A DNA stretch of 64,000 nucleotides, from the NCBI GenBank assembly GCA_015499995.1, contig JADNRV010000034.1:310001-374000 (forward strand), written 5' to 3'. Origin of the DNA: Flammula alnicola (taxonomy: Eukaryota; Basidiomycota; Agaricomycetes; Agaricales; Strophariaceae). Within the stretch, counting starts at the first letter, position 1. Each line of letters starts with the position of its first letter. The notes beneath the pieces were generated by a model, which saw only the letters and a program-made list of their open reading frames with translations, was not told the DNA's origin and searched no databases. Positions 1 to 12,576 of this stretch are shown here, one piece after another. The position numbers and the translations under genes were made by a program.

Positions 1-3000
1 AACAGATATTCGTAGAATGATGGGTTGACCCCGATAACATTCTTGATTTGATGATACATCTCAAGCTCCAGAGGGTTCATAGGAGAGTTGAAGTGCACCT
101 GATAGACGGATTAAAAAGAAGAACTGGACAGGAAAGACACGAGGCAGACCTTGTTCAAGAAATGCATGAGAAGCAACTGAGAGTCTCGTTTACCACGATT
201 GCCAGGACGCGAGCGTTCCGTCGGCTTTCCAATCTTGACGATGACGAGATAAGGAACGACATGGCCAGAGCATTCGTAGAGTCCAGAATAGACCTTGCCC
301 ATGTTGTGTTGTTTAGCGCCCTCGCCAAGAGATACGAAACTGAGAGGCTCGGGGTCCAAATTTGGATCTGCTCCTAGGATGTCCAAGACGATACGTGGCG
401 TTGGTCGATCGTTTCCTGAACCGACGATCATACCATCACAAATAACGACGAGCAACTTTCGCTTATCGTCGTACTTCATCTGGGCAAGAGAGTCGATAGT
501 CTTGCGCAACGACACATCACCCTCCGTGTAACACGGAACTTGGCAAATGACGAATTTGTCGTGGTCTTCAGGAGCACGCGCGGCACTGAAGTTGACGGAT
601 GCTAAGAATTTGAAACCGATGATGGCCAACATCATGACGGAGAGGACGAGCAAAATGTAGTTGGAGAAGAGGCACTGAGGAGACTGTCGATTGTCGACCT
701 TGGCGACCAAGAATAGATTTCGCAAGCAGACTTTCTGGGCAGCCAAAACGTTCTTGTCGATATTGAGCGAATTCAGCTGTTTAGTGATGTCTTGTCCGGC
801 ATTGAACTTGAACAAATCCAAGACATCGCCGTGCATGAAGTTCACGTCGATGCCAGCTGGTGCTTGGGTGCCATCAGGAGTACGAATTGCAGGAGGACTC
901 GTCAGATAGGTGGTTACATCGTAGACAAGCCCGTTGTAGATCGCCACCGATTTTCCAGTTGATGCAGCATTGCGAACTTCTTTGCTAGTCTGGCCGACAA
1001 ATCCAACACGGGCTTGATACCGCATCTCGACCATTCGCTCGAAGTACCAGTCAGGGCGCGAGTCATTTGTGAAAGCGCGGAAGTCGTGGTATTGAGCATT
1101 CACATCCGTATTGTTTTTGGAATCCAGGATGACATAGGGGTTGACAGAACCTGATACACCATCACAAAGTGCGCTGACCTGTAAGAGACGTCAATTAGAT
1201 AGCAACTTCATTTAAACAACAAGATGCAAACATACTTGAACGGGGAAAATGCTGTCCGCCGCCTGACCACCATACTTGAGAATCGACTTCGTGGGCACAA
1301 CGCCAACAACCCGCTGATGTGTTTGCGCAACCGACGTCAAATCAAAAACCTCGCCACGTATAGAAGTCAGGACATTGTTCGGGCTGAGCGCAGATGAATG
1401 AGACGCGAGTTCGGAAGAGTTGAAAATGTGTTCCGTTGGGCAGATGACGAGTCCGAGAACGGCGATGACGAAGATAGCACAGCCACAAAGGAACCAAATG
1501 ATTATGTTGAGGGCCAGCTTCTCCCGCCATGCCTGACGGACGTCCATACGCTTCATCCTGCCGATATGGGTCAACAAGGGCGTTGGAATCCACCACGTCA
1601 ACATCCAACATAACGCAACCCATCGACGACGCGCAGAGCTCTCTTTCAAAATCTCCGTCGTCTCGCCTTCCTGGATCTCGCCCGCCAAAGCCTCCTTCTC
1701 CATAAGCCCTCTCTTGTCGGTGTTCTGGAACATATTACGTGAAGGCGCGTAGGACTCAGAGCCGAAATGCGATACTGAATCATCCCGTTGACTGGTGAAT
1801 CTGCTGCGATTGTCAAAATCTTCTGTCGACTTGTTCTCCTCGTAGTCCTCATCATATTGATCGGCGCGTTGGAATGGCGAAGCATTTGCAACCAGAGGAA
1901 GGGCTTGATTGGAACCGGCGTAGGCGTCGTTGTATTGCCCAGACCACGGAGAAGCATCCATGTCGTCGTTAGGCGATCGATATGGGGCATAAGGATCGTT
2001 AAGACCACGCGGTCCAAGGCCTGCCTCAGCTTCAGCATCGCGCATGCGATTCCTCTTCTGTTCCTCGGTATCCCTTGAGCGGACCTGATCTTCGAATTTG
2101 TGGAATGCTGCCTGGGACAAGAAAACCTAGGAATAACCAGTTAGCTGAGATCAAAGATAAAAACATGAACTAAAATGTACCCTATGTGTGCCAAGAACTA
2201 GATCCCTTTCACCCAAGCCGAATGCTGTTCTTGCCTGGGCAATTACCTCTCGATCATCCCCTTCTGTAACACCTCCGGCTTGTAGTCCATCCTTGTAGCG
2301 ATCACAGAACTCTTCCGGCGTCATATTAACCTCGAAGACATTCACACAACGTCTGGCAATCTCAGCCAAACCCACGGCCTTCGCCTGACCCTTGACGCTC
2401 CGGCCTTCCAGTTGATTTGGCAGCTGCGAATCGTTGGGGTTGATGCAAAAGACATACCAAGGCTGTGTCTCGTCGATAGTCTCGAAAAGCGTATCCAAGG
2501 CTGCTTTGAACTCGCCAGCAACGCAAGGACTTGTGCTTGTGATATGTCCCGGAGCACCGGTGGTCTCCTCGTCGTCTCGATCCTTCTCTTCGACATCGAC
2601 GCTCTCTTTGACGGTAGGCATGCGTTTGATGGCGCTCTTCCTCCTGGTCGAGGGTGCTCGCATGGGCTTTACAGCTTGCTGTGCGGCGACGATGGTATCC
2701 TCGTTCCGTGGATGTGCCTGTGTGGCGATGGCTTTGGCGGAGAAAAGTCCTTTCACGAAGGGGTTGATGGAACCCGTACCCTCGAGTCCATCAGCCGCCC
2801 CACGAAGCAACGAAACGAAGTCCGGGTTGATGGCATCGAGGTTGCGGTCGAGGAAGCCCTCCGAAGAGTAAGTGACAGCGCCATTGTAATGACTGACCGT
2901 GAACGAGGGGTAGCCAGACCTATCGATAGTACCTGCCTTGAAAGAGGAATGGTTTCCCCAGCGTTTCGAAAACGCCTCCACCATCGTATGATCGGTCTTC

Positions 3001-4501
3001 TTCGGCTGTCGACGAGCTTGATCATCCATGATATGAATGAGGCCGCCTGGCGAATTCTGCAGCAATCGGATGCATTCGGCGTTGTCGAAATAAGGAACTT
3101 GGGGCACGAAACGCGCGATGCCCTCCAGATTGTACTCGTTCACATGGTCCTCGAATAGCGTCTTCTGAATCCAGTTCTGGAGGCGTTCGTTAGCAAAATT
3201 GATACAGAACTGATCGAGGGAGTTGGGGCGGCTCGACATGTTTTGCGGTCCAGGCAGGTCGAAGAGTCCAATGAAAGTGCTGAAGTCATCCTTGCAGAGA
3301 CGCTGGTTGATGTGTTCATTCAACCAAGCAAACAAGAGGGAATACAAGGTCTTGGCCAAATCGTCTCTGTTGTCGGAAGCACCATCCGGATCGAGGAAGA
3401 CGGTGCAAAGCTCTTTCTTCACGAACTTCGTCTTGTAGGAAAGAGCCGCTTCCAGAGAGGCTGGCTGGATACCCAAAAAGTCGGCCACAATTTCTAAGAT
3501 GTCGACATTACGGACGACGGCAGCATCTTCGTTGCGGTGTCGGTCGATAATGAACTCGAGGTTGCCGAGGTGAAGAATGGCGGCAACAAGTTGGCATGTT
3601 TGAGCAACGTGACGCTTTGAGAATCCAATAGCCTTCAGGGCTATTTTAAGCTGATCAAACCTCAGCCCGTCTTCATCACGACCTCCGTTCGGCCTTGCTG
3701 ATGTTGTCCCACGCTGTCCCAAATAGCGGTACGTCGTTTTGTCCAGCAGGTGGAGGTGCTGCCGCTCTTCAGGGGATGCGCCAGCGACGAGATAGTAGAA
3801 AATGTGGAAGTTCCGCTCCCCTGAGGGAACCGCAGAAACGCGATTTCTCTCTAGGTAGTAATCGAGCGTTTTCACGCCCGTAAGTCTTCCCCTATCTGAA
3901 AATTGAAGCTCGGTATATTTTCCAAAGCGAGAGGCGTTGGGGTTGAAAAGAGTGCGAGCATTGCCGAATGTTTCCAGAACGAATTCTGAGGCCGGTAGCT
4001 GGTTAGCGAGCTTCGAGCCTTTCTTCCCTGGGTTGCTAACGCTGAGCTCGAGCAGTGCCTTGATCGCCAATCGTCGATTTTCCGATTTTCCACTACCTGT
4101 TTCTCCACTGGGCAACGATTAGTCAGGCGTGATTGTCATGACCAACACCCAACTCACCTGAAAACTATACACTGATCCTGTGTTGTCCTGCGCATATGGT
4201 AGTAGGCATTATTGGCAATTTGGAAGATGTGGGGTGGGAGGCGTTCGCGGTCTTCTGACGAATCCCTGTATTCGGCGGCATATTTGTGCAGAATTGAATC
4301 CGCGTTTGAGGAGACGTATTTGTGGGGGTTGAGAGCTACGAGCCCTGAGGTTCCAATACTGGTATAAATGGTATCCGTCATGAACCTTTCCCTGAGGCAA
4401 GCAACTATGATGTCGTCCGAAATGGGTGAGAGCTCGGTGAGGTCCGTGGCCGCCTCCAGGCGTTGGTGGACATTCATCGTGGCTGACGACTGCCTGTTCA
4501 T
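1..4501 (-). CDS. Chitin synthase with N-terminal myosin motor domain (class V type), 3' end cut by window edge
   Basis: Membrane enzyme that polymerises UDP-GlcNAc into cell-wall chitin; the fused motor-like domain helps deliver or anchor it at growth sites. Five exons can be read on the minus strand (4501-4158, 4107-2181, 2126-1236, 1178-150, 98-1), giving about 1430 residues. The motor domain occupies roughly residues 1-760, with P-loop [10 protein letters not shown] spanning the first intron, switch [16 protein letters not shown], and a switch II-like FDLPGPQ. Hydrophobic segments ([34 protein letters not shown]) and a cytochrome b5-like stretch ([16 protein letters not shown]) follow. 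The catalytic region begins with [21 protein letters not shown] and [12 protein letters not shown] and runs to the edge. The QRRRW signature and DEK-like tail expected for the family would lie outside the window. Start chosen at MNRQSSATM, the first Met upstream of the motor fold. Confidence 0.95.
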
Positions 4502-5272
4502 CGTTGAGGAAGCCGAGCGGGCACCTAAGACCGCTCAATACGCCTTTTAATGAAGTTTTGGAGAGGGAGAGAGAGAGGGAATGTCGTGGTCGTGGTGCAA
4601 GAATCCTTTTCCCAGCCTTTCCACCGTCCACGTGCCAGTTGGTAGCTGACGTACACAAACTGGCCGTTCTTCTTTCTCAAACTCCGAACGAAGTACTACT
4701 ACGAGGCTCAACAAGTCTCACGTTCTACCCCAAAGTATTTCATGTCTCGAACTCTCAAGGAACCTGGCTTTTGTGGAATTTTTAAAGAGAAATTTTTACC
4801 AGTTGAAGGCTTGGTCGCCAGAAGTATTTTGGAAGCATGATGCGAGACCAAACACATGGTATCCCAGAGACAAGACACAGCCGCGGTATGTATGTGACGA
4901 GAATTCCGAAGCACTGCGGCAGAAAATCACCAGAGCATCAAAGGAATTCTAGACCCCCATACACGCATCGCCTTTGTTCAAGCTAAGTCTCCGGAGTCCG
5001 GACTTGAACGAAAAGTCGATTGAGCCAGCTGGAATCTCTCAAGCTCGACGCTTGAGCACAATCAGACGTTCTGAACAGTGCGTGGGACAACCGTCGCATT
5101 ATTAATAAATATCCTAGAAATAAAATATAGCCACGTCCTACGATAGTGCGCAATGAAGCCAGAAGGCATAAATATTGGTCTGATTAAACACGTAGTAGCA
5201 CAAGCGCAAGGGGTATGGAGAAGAAGGATGGGGCGCGATGCCAACAAATGGAGGTTTTCAGCGTAGCCATCG
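4502..5272. other. Intergenic, upstream of chitin synthase and downstream of F-box gene
   Basis: No supported gene. A purine tract on the + strand at about 4559-4581 (GAGAGGGAGAGAGAGAGGG) reads as a CT-rich tract about 60-80 nt upstream of the chitin synthase start. Such pyrimidine tracts are common in fungal promoters and 5' leaders. Confidence 0.5.
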
Positions 5273-6934
5273 CTATGAAGTGGCGAAAATCTGCGTCGGC
5301 GAATAGAAAGTGGTTGCCTTGCGCTGTTTCTCCCGCTCGAAAGCAAACGCTTCCTGGCGAACGGCCTGGTACATCTGGATCATCTCGTGCACTTGCAGCC
5401 AGCGGTCCACATCGTGCGCTTCATACGGATACACATATTTGAGTCTTGGGAAAAAGTAGTCGATATGGCGGGCAAGATGCAGTAAATCCCTTAGCTCCCA
5501 GGGGTCATCGGCACTGGCAATAGTGAGAGAATGCAGATCATGCGCAGGCGAGTGCGGCTCTCCTGTCGAAACGAAGGGTATCAGATCGCCTGTATTTAGC
5601 GGTATTCGCAGGTGTCGGAGGCGTGGTAAGAGTTGAGCAAGGATGCGCAGAGAGTTGATGGTCGGACGTGGATGGTTTGCGCTGATGAATGGAAGGAGGA
5701 GGGTGTCCATTTCAGGCCAAGCCCGAGCAAAACCTTCGATATTGTCGTCCGTGAGTTCCATGGAATACCCTTCTAGCCTGAGGTAGGTCAGCTTGCGCAG
5801 AGGAAGTAATGGCGCCAAAACGGTTATGTTGAGTTCTTCAACGTTTTCTTCCTGTTGGTGCACTAACGCAATGCGACGAAGGCTCTCTTTCCACCGTGTT
5901 ACGACCTCGTCCAGAAAATCCTTTTTATCGACAGGAGGGTGCGTCGGCGCTACCGCAACAAATGTCTCCAAATTCACGGTTGCGATGTGGGGTAGGAAAG
6001 CTTGGATGAAAGGAATGGGGGCAGTGATCATGAAGCTTTTCAGGTCTTTTAGACCTATGTCTTTTTCCAAAGGTGGGATCAGCGAATTGGTGAAATCAAT
6101 GGCAAGATCGACTAGCCAAGGCAGAGACCCTATCTTCTCCATTATTTCCATGTCCAGCGACTCTCCCATGCCTTGGAGCTCTAACTCCCTCAAGTGCTCA
6201 AACTTAATGGCCATGCAGACGGTGTCCCTCGACAGGCCCCTACCACGAAGGATTATTTTCTCCATTTGAGCTCCGTCTGAGAATAAGGTGTAAAGGACGG
6301 TGCCACACAGTTTGTCCTCCACACTGGAGATATTCTCGAATTCGAGGGTTTGTAGTGACGGCGAAAGGAAAAGGCATATTCCAGAGATGAGAAAGTCATT
6401 TTGACTAGTTGATGGGCAGTGGAGATGGCGGAGAGAGGGGAGTATGGGCGCTGGACGGAGCTGCGCCAGACGGAAGTAGACGTGCATGGCAATGTCCAAG
6501 GAATCTGGGTCTCGCGTATAGGAGAATTTTCGTATTCGACGGGCGTACCAGTCGAATCGGGTCCATTCTTCTGGAGATATAGCACCTCTCAGAACCTAGA
6601 TTTTTCATTGAGTAAGAGTAAATACATTCCATGCCGTCAAACTCACGTAAGTTCCGTCACTTTGGATGAAAGCAGGCAATATTTTGAGGAGGGGGAAGAG
6701 TGAATCCAAAGATCTCCATAAACGATCCAAGGCAGGTTCAAGGAATGCCTTGCACGTCAGAGCAACCCATAGTAGAGTTCTTCTGCTCACACTGATGTCG
6801 TCCGAGTCAATATCATACTCATAAGAGAGGTATTCGCAGATTTCGTCGAGGATATCTGGGTTGCTGTGAAATGGCAGCTTTGAGTTTTTGGTGGCCGCTG
6901 TGGAGGTGGATTCCGTTTCAATCTGTAAGTCCAT
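5273..6934 (-). CDS. F-box protein with leucine-rich C-terminal part
   Basis: Probable substrate receptor of an SCF ubiquitin ligase. Two exons: 6934-6647 and 6595-5273, with a 51-nt GT..AG intron joining ...QSDGTY to VLRGAISPEEW. The N-terminal about 30-90 residues have the F-box pattern of this fungal group (LPFHSNPDILDEICEYLSY followed by LWVALTCKAFLEPALDRLW). The rest, about 440 residues, contains repeated leucine-rich segments (LRHLHCPS, LRELELQGMG, LTYLRLEGYS, LRHLRIPL) as in agaricomycete F-box proteins whose substrates are unknown. It is divergent from the PTPA gene across 205 bp. The substrate cannot be inferred. Confidence 0.85.
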
Positions 6935-7139
6935 CTGATCTGCTTTCTTTCCAAAACACGAAAGCGACCATATATGTTAGACTCACTGTCGAAGAAAAAG
7001 AATAAGAATAAGTAATTAAGAGTACAGAGTTTGCTGCAATTTGAAATGACAACTTGGAGAAAACCAACTATAGACGGATTATGTAACTTCTGTCCCTGAC
7101 CGAATTACATCAAGGCCCTTCCCTTTCAACCGTGACCTC
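6935..7139. promoter_or_regulatory. Shared divergent promoter of F-box gene and PTPA
   Basis: This 205-bp gap separates the start codons of the minus-strand F-box gene and the plus-strand PTPA gene, so both promoters must lie here or overlap the leaders. I saw no motif strong enough to name. Confidence 0.5.
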
Positions 7140-8620
7140 ATGCCTCATCTTCCATCTGAAACTATGCCCTACCAAGTTCCTCGCAAGGCTATACTGACCA
7201 AGGAGCAACTACAATACTTTCAAGAGTCTAAAACCCACAAAGATATTGTTTCTTACATCAAAACCCTCAACAATGCAGTGATCGGGACGAAGCTGACGGA
7301 TGAATGTTCAACTTCAAATGTGAGTACACATATTCATCAGCACAAGTTCGAAAATATATGGATTATTAGGGTGTTGTAGCTGTTCTAGATCTGCTCGACC
7401 AAGTGGAGAAAATTGCGAAAGAAACTCCCCCTGTGGATAATGCTGCATCGCGCTTTGGCAACCCAGCGTTCCGCACGTTCTATGACAAGATCTCGGAGGT
7501 GAGAAAGAAGCAATATCGGAATCTGCTCAACTCTAACAGTTTGACAGCAATCGCCTGCTCTGCACTCTACACTGCCAATCTTCCTGCCGAAAGTATACCG
7601 GAGATCTCAGTCTACTTCAACGAATCATGGGGCAATCGGACCAGAATCGACTATGGAAGTGGAATGGAACTCAATTTTCTTTGCTGGCTGTAGGTCATTG
7701 GTCACTGCTTCTGTTGTTCAATGACTCATTGGCCTCAGAATATGCTTGGAGAGGCTTGGAGTTCTGCAGGAGAGCGACCACAAGGCGATCGTTTTGAAAA
7801 TCTTCTGGAGGTGTGTTGTTCGTCAGACGACATTCCTCATATTCAAAATTGCCACAGATACATCCAAATCATGCGTGTCCTACAATCGTCGTATTGGCTC
7901 GAACCTGCAGGATCACACGGTGTGTGGGGTTTGGACGACTATCACTTCCTCCCATTTTTGCTGGGCTCTGCGCAGCTACGAGGTATGTCTGCAGATGTCA
8001 TTGACAACGAATGCTCTCTGAAAGACAGGCAGGTCATAAATACATCAGACCTAAATCTATTCACGATCCCGAAATCGTGGAAGAGTACTCTCAGTATTAC
8101 ATGTACTTTGCATGCATTGCCTTCATCAACTCCGTACGTTTTCTCGTATGTTATCAATCGTCCTAAAGCTCACCCTGTGCTCAAGATCAAGACCGCGTCC
8201 CTTCGATGGCACTCGCCAATGCTCGACGATATTTCAGCAGTACGTCACCAGTATTTGTTGTCCGAGCCTCCCTTAAACGTTTGTTGTGCAGGTTAAAACA
8301 TGGGACAAAGTCAACTCTGGAATGATTAAAATGTATCTCGCAGAAGTCCTCGGAAAGCTGCCTGTCATCCAACACTTCCTGTTCGGCTCTATCCTAACGT
8401 ACGATGGGCCAGAAACCCGAAGTCCGATGAAAGTCAGGATGACGCCCATCGAGGGCATGCGCATGCTCACCCGGACCTCGGTGGTGCAGGGCAGAGAGAG
8501 GTCGGGTGGGGTGACTGCTGTGGCATCGCAGTTCCGTCTGTATTTGCTGCTGCCAGGGCAGAAAAAGAGCCTGGTGTGCAGTTGGCCGGTCCTGGTATAC
8601 GACCCGTACCTTTCGATTAA
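7140..8620 (+). CDS. PTPA: Serine/threonine protein phosphatase 2A activator (PTPA / Rrd family)
   Basis: Peptidyl-prolyl isomerase-like activator needed to assemble active PP2A. Family signatures follow in order across at least seven short introns: [92 protein letters not shown], and [13 protein letters not shown]. Introns read include 7320-7369 and the one ending before 8292 (GTACG..GTGCAG). The conserved C-terminus ([14 protein letters not shown], then [10 protein letters not shown] and stop at 8618-8620) is in a different frame from [10 protein letters not shown] 35-nt intron (8399-8433) or a 98-nt intron (8399-8496) would join them; otherwise the copy carries a frameshift near 8397. The start is the first Met, though [10 protein letters not shown] a few residues on is also possible. 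Confidence 0.92.
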
Positions 8621-8739
8621 GACTGTATATCATCGATGTAACTTCTTTATAATTAGTAATGTAGCAGGAGGTCTTGCATTTTGGTTGTGCTCAAGTCGTG
8701 CTGTATTCGACATTTGTGATTGGCTGATTTGGTCGGTTG

Positions 8740-8752
8740 ACCCTAACCCTAA
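8740..8752 (+). promoter_or_regulatory. Telo-box-like element (ACCCTAACCCTAA) upstream of SURF6/Rrp14
   Basis: Two consecutive CCCTAA units lie about 50 bp upstream of the SURF6 start at 8803. AACCCTAA boxes bound by Tbf1-type telobox factors are known in promoters of ribosome-biogenesis and ribosomal-protein genes in several fungi. Seen: the motif and its spacing. Inferred: the regulatory role. Confidence 0.5.
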
Positions 8753-8802
8753 GATTTCAAATGTGCATGCGTTTCGTAAAACTTGGTCAACTTACTACGA
8801 CG

Positions 8803-10237
8803 ATGTCTACTCCAGCGGCGACACTTCGAGCCTCGCTAGAAAAGCACAATGATACTTTCGAATCACTGCTGAAGCTAATTCCCGCTCAGTACTATATCGT
8901 CAATGAGGAAACAGAAGAGCAGGTTAGTGGCATCAAGTCAAACTTTAGAGCTCGACCTTCCTTACACTTCATCATGTAGGCCGCCTCAAAGTACCAAAAA
9001 CATAGCAAGAAGCAAAAGGCCCCAAAGCAAGCTATAAAAGAGGCGTCCAAGAAAGCCAAGCGAGAAAAGGTTTGACCCTTCTCTTTTTTTTACCTCTGAA
9101 AATTTTGCTCAAATAATTGCCTTCGCGTCGCAATAGCTGGATCCAGCCAACCACAAGTCAATAATTGACATCCAAAACGAAGTATATCTAAAGCAAAGCG
9201 CGACTGCTAAGGGAAAGCGGAAAGCCTCGACTCCTGCTTCTGAAACTGACGATGAAGATGTGTCGATGAATGTTGACGTCGACATGGAGGACCTTGATGA
9301 CCAGAAAAGCGAGGGCAGCGATACCGAAATTCAACCTATGCCTGTATCCGGAGGGATAGAATCTCTGCGCGAGAAGCTACACACCAAAATGGCACAGCTC
9401 CGCAGAGGAGGACGAGCCTCGGATTTCGGTGGTGGGGATAAAGATGACCTGTTGGAGGAACGGAGAAGGCAGAGGGCTGCGATGCGCGAGCGCCGAAGAA
9501 AAGAGACAAGAGAGAAAATTCGGAGAGAGGAGGAGATGAAAGGAAGGAAGAAGGATAAAGACAAGATTGAGACCAGGGATAAAGGAAATGTGACCAAGGT
9601 ACGTTTCCATGGACCTGACATGCAATTTGACACTTGACAAAGACTGGATAGACCCAGCTCTTGGTACCTGAGCACCCGCAAAACTCCAAGCTGCAAGGTC
9701 CACAAGCGACGATGGCCACAGTCGCATACTCTGCCCTGGCAGGATCTACTACGAAGAAGGGCGACAAATTCAAAACAACTGCGGACCCTCAACAAGCCCT
9801 GGAGCAATTAGCAGCTCGTAAGGAGAAGCTAGCCGCTATGCCTGAAGAAAAACGGAAAGCGATAGAAGAGAAGGAGAAATGGGCAAAGGCTGAGGCACGA
9901 CTGGACGGCATCAAAGTGCACGACGACGAAACAAGACTAAAGAAAGCGGCCAAACGAAAAGAAAAGGAGAAAAGCAAGTCGAAAAAGACCTGGTTAGTAT
10001 TCGATTTCATCCTTTCATCCTGCTCTTTGTGTATTTATTGTTTCGTGAAATAGGGAGGAGAAAAAGGAACACGTCACGTATGCTATGGCTGCTAAACAGA
10101 AGAAGCGCAACGATAATATTGCCATGCGTAACGAACGAAAGAACGATAAGAAGAAGGGTGCATCGAAGAAGGCGAGACCGGGTTTCGAGGGGAAATCATT
10201 TGGGAAAGGCAAAGGAAAGCCTAGTAAGGGCAAGTAA
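8803..10237 (+). CDS. RRP14: SURF6 / Rrp14 family ribosome-biogenesis protein
   Basis: Nucleolar RNA-binding protein of the SURF6/Rrp14 family, required for pre-rRNA processing of both subunits. Five exons read by eye: 8803-8922, 8980-9069, 9137-9598, 9652-9992, 10054-10237. The protein has a short N-terminal domain ([18 protein letters not shown]), an acidic stretch ([18 protein letters not shown]), and then the SURF6 core: [33 protein letters not shown], and [17 protein letters not shown] followed by long Lys/Glu/Arg helices. It ends in a basic tail ([20 protein letters not shown]). An upstream in-frame ATG-containing frame reaches 8737, but MSTPAATL is the natural start because it lies after the telo-box and opens the conserved N-terminus. 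Confidence 0.93.
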
Positions 10238-10919
10238 TATCACTCTACAAGGCTATGTTCTCGGTCCATTGCCGGTACCAGTACTGACATTTGCGGAATT
10301 GATCTTTTGGATACCTTTCGCTTTCTTTCATGCAACGTCAGTCATCTAAGAACACCCGCAGTGTCATAGAATTGTTGAAGCCTCTTCCCACTCAAGGATC
10401 TCGTCGGCAAAAGTACATTCCATCTTGCGACATCGTTATGATCCTTCATCCTCGCCTTGAAAGGTGATGAAATCCATTTCTTGAAGAACTTCCGACTGCC
10501 ATTTCATGCTTGCTGCTGAGATTGTGGCCCCTAGAGCTTCTGGAAATCTCGGGCATTGAGACTGCTTTCCTAACTGCCCATATGGCTCGCCGCATTCAGG
10601 CCGAAAGCCCAAATGCCAGGCCTGCAGGAGATCTAAATATACATGAAGGATATAGGAAGGACACTATGAAGCGGTACACGAACATGTGAAACTCTATCAA
10701 GATGCTCGAGAGCTCTTCAGAAATGTCCAGGCTGAGCGAAGATATACAGTACTTGCAACAAATGAATGTATTAGTAGGTACACATAGTAGGTACACAATA
10801 TACAATATCTCGCTATTCAACGTTTCAACATACTAGTCAACTTTTCTATGTAAGCACTCTCCTACTTCTACTTCACATCTAAAATCCGTCTCAGTATACC
10901 GCAGACACATGTCGTACAC
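10238..10919. other. Convergent intergenic region between SURF6 and MINDY genes
   Basis: Both flanking genes end here (3' to 3'). Short open frames exist, but none has recognisable coding features. A duplicated short string (TAGTAGGTACACA-type) near 10770-10800 is the only repetition noticed. Confidence 0.5.
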
Positions 10920-12576
10920 CTACATAATGGTGCAATCTCCCTTCTTTTTCTCTTTCTTCACCTTCTCGGGCTTGCGCCCATTCGGCGCTCGTCCGTGAGT
11001 CTCGGCCTGCCGGCTGCGTAGCTGCTCCTGTAAATATGCTTCGTGTTCCTGTCGCGCAAGGTGCTCTTCTTCTGCTTGTAGCTGCTGCGCAAGTGCATGA
11101 CTTGAAGAAAAAAGATGCCAGAATTAATCTAAAAGCCTGAAAAATAAGAGAACAACAGCAAACGCACTCATTTGGATCAACAGTTCCTTGGTATTGATTA
11201 GCGATAGCCTCCGCGGCTCGAAGGGCTTCTTCGGCCGTCTGGCCTGCAAAATCGCCTCCGGCAGGACTGGATTTGACGAATTCAGAGTCGACGAAGGTTG
11301 ACCATCCACCGTCCACATCTTCGAGTCGCTCCCAGACAACGGAAGGCTCGTTGAGGAAGACTTGGTCCGTTACGAGAGTGTAGAGCGCAGAATCTTCTGA
11401 TTGTGGTTCGGCCTCGGCATTAGGCAGTGGGGATGTCGAGTTGGAGAGAAATTGAGAGGAAGAAGAGGCAGCGTTGGAAGGGCCGTTTGAGGACGGATTA
11501 AGAGCGGAAGGTGAATATTTGTACAGGACGGAAAGATGCGAGCTTCTGAACAGTGCACAAGGGGTATTCGGTGGAAGGGAAGTGGCGAGGTGGAAGAGCC
11601 CATGGTAAGTTAATTGAGACTGTGTTGCATCGAGGAAGCGGCGGACGATAGTCGCTGGGGGGAAAAAGGAGAAATCAGCTCGATTATGACGATGGCCATG
11701 TGATGAACCACATCCAAGAGCAACTTACCGTCTCGGACCTTCTGCAATTCCTCTTCCGTCCACTCTCTTGTCGGGCTCGTTGCTTCGCCGCTCGCAGTGT
11801 TCAAGTGCGGTGCTGCGTCGTCCACTACGAATCGCCCATTCGTCAGGTGGTCAACCTCGGCGATTAATCCTACTGCGCTATCGTAATCCTTTATACGTTG
11901 TATGACGGATGCTTCGGCGCTGTTTGGGTCGACGAGCCAGCCATGCAAGAGTGGAATGCCAACTTGTTCGAAGAGCTTCAGTTCGCCACCAGCCCCATTT
12001 GCTGTGCTTGATGGATGAAAGGAAGTGGCAGACGTGAAAAGAGGGTTCAGATCCATCCCCCCTGCAATTATTCAGCCTACGTTAGTTATTGCTGCGGACT
12101 GGCAAACGATGAGACGACGCACTCTGTGTATACGGCATGATGGATAGCGCAGCGGATACATCAACGTCAGGAGAGGTGGTGAGGAGGTATTCGGCGACTA
12201 ACTGAGAAAGAAACTCGTAGGAGACTGTCTTGCGTGTCCGTGGCTGAATGTCGATATTACCTCGTAAAATGAGGATGTTACCTGCACGAAAGAATCATGG
12301 CGCGCCGGTCAGAAATCACAAGCTCAAACATGAGTTCCTTTCTCTTGCAACACACAAGTGTAGCGCGGCCATCTAAAGATACTCACATATCGCTAAGAAT
12401 GAACAGGGTCTACAATGGATGCTGCATCAAACAGGCGCACATTCGATATCTTGGAGCAAAACATACCCGTTGAAGTTCTGTGTGATTATCCGTAGGTCTT
12501 TTCCATGGAACTTGATATCTTTGAGGTACCAGACCTCGGCTAGAGACGATTCAAGGGTGGGGGCTGCTTGCGACAT
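10920..12576 (-). CDS. MINDY-family deubiquitinase (MINDY-1/2, DUF544 type) with C-terminal CAAX box
   Basis: Cysteine protease that trims K48-linked polyubiquitin. Six exons on the minus strand. Exons 1-3 give VWYLKDIKFHGKDLRIITQN, then NGPCSFLAICNILILRG, where the Cys of NGPCS is the expected nucleophile. Further on are TYHGLFHLATSLPPNTP and the catalytic-His region (RSSHLSVLYKY), then VWERLEDVDGGW, all in family order. Near the C-terminus DHALAQQLQAEEE resembles a ubiquitin-interacting (MIU/UIM) helix. The protein ends in a polybasic stretch and CTIM-stop, a CAAX-type prenylation motif as known in vertebrate MINDY-1. It starts at MSQAAPTLESS, 153 bp from the divergently transcribed RING gene. 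Length, about 430 residues, fits the family. Confidence 0.92.

Noticed and set aside
2412..3158. Long plus-strand open frame (248 residues)
   Set aside because: Antisense shadow of the chitin synthase motor-domain exon.
8737..8802. Upstream in-frame extension of SURF6
   Set aside because: It would begin within the telo-box segment and adds 22 residues unlike the family; MSTPAATL is the better start.
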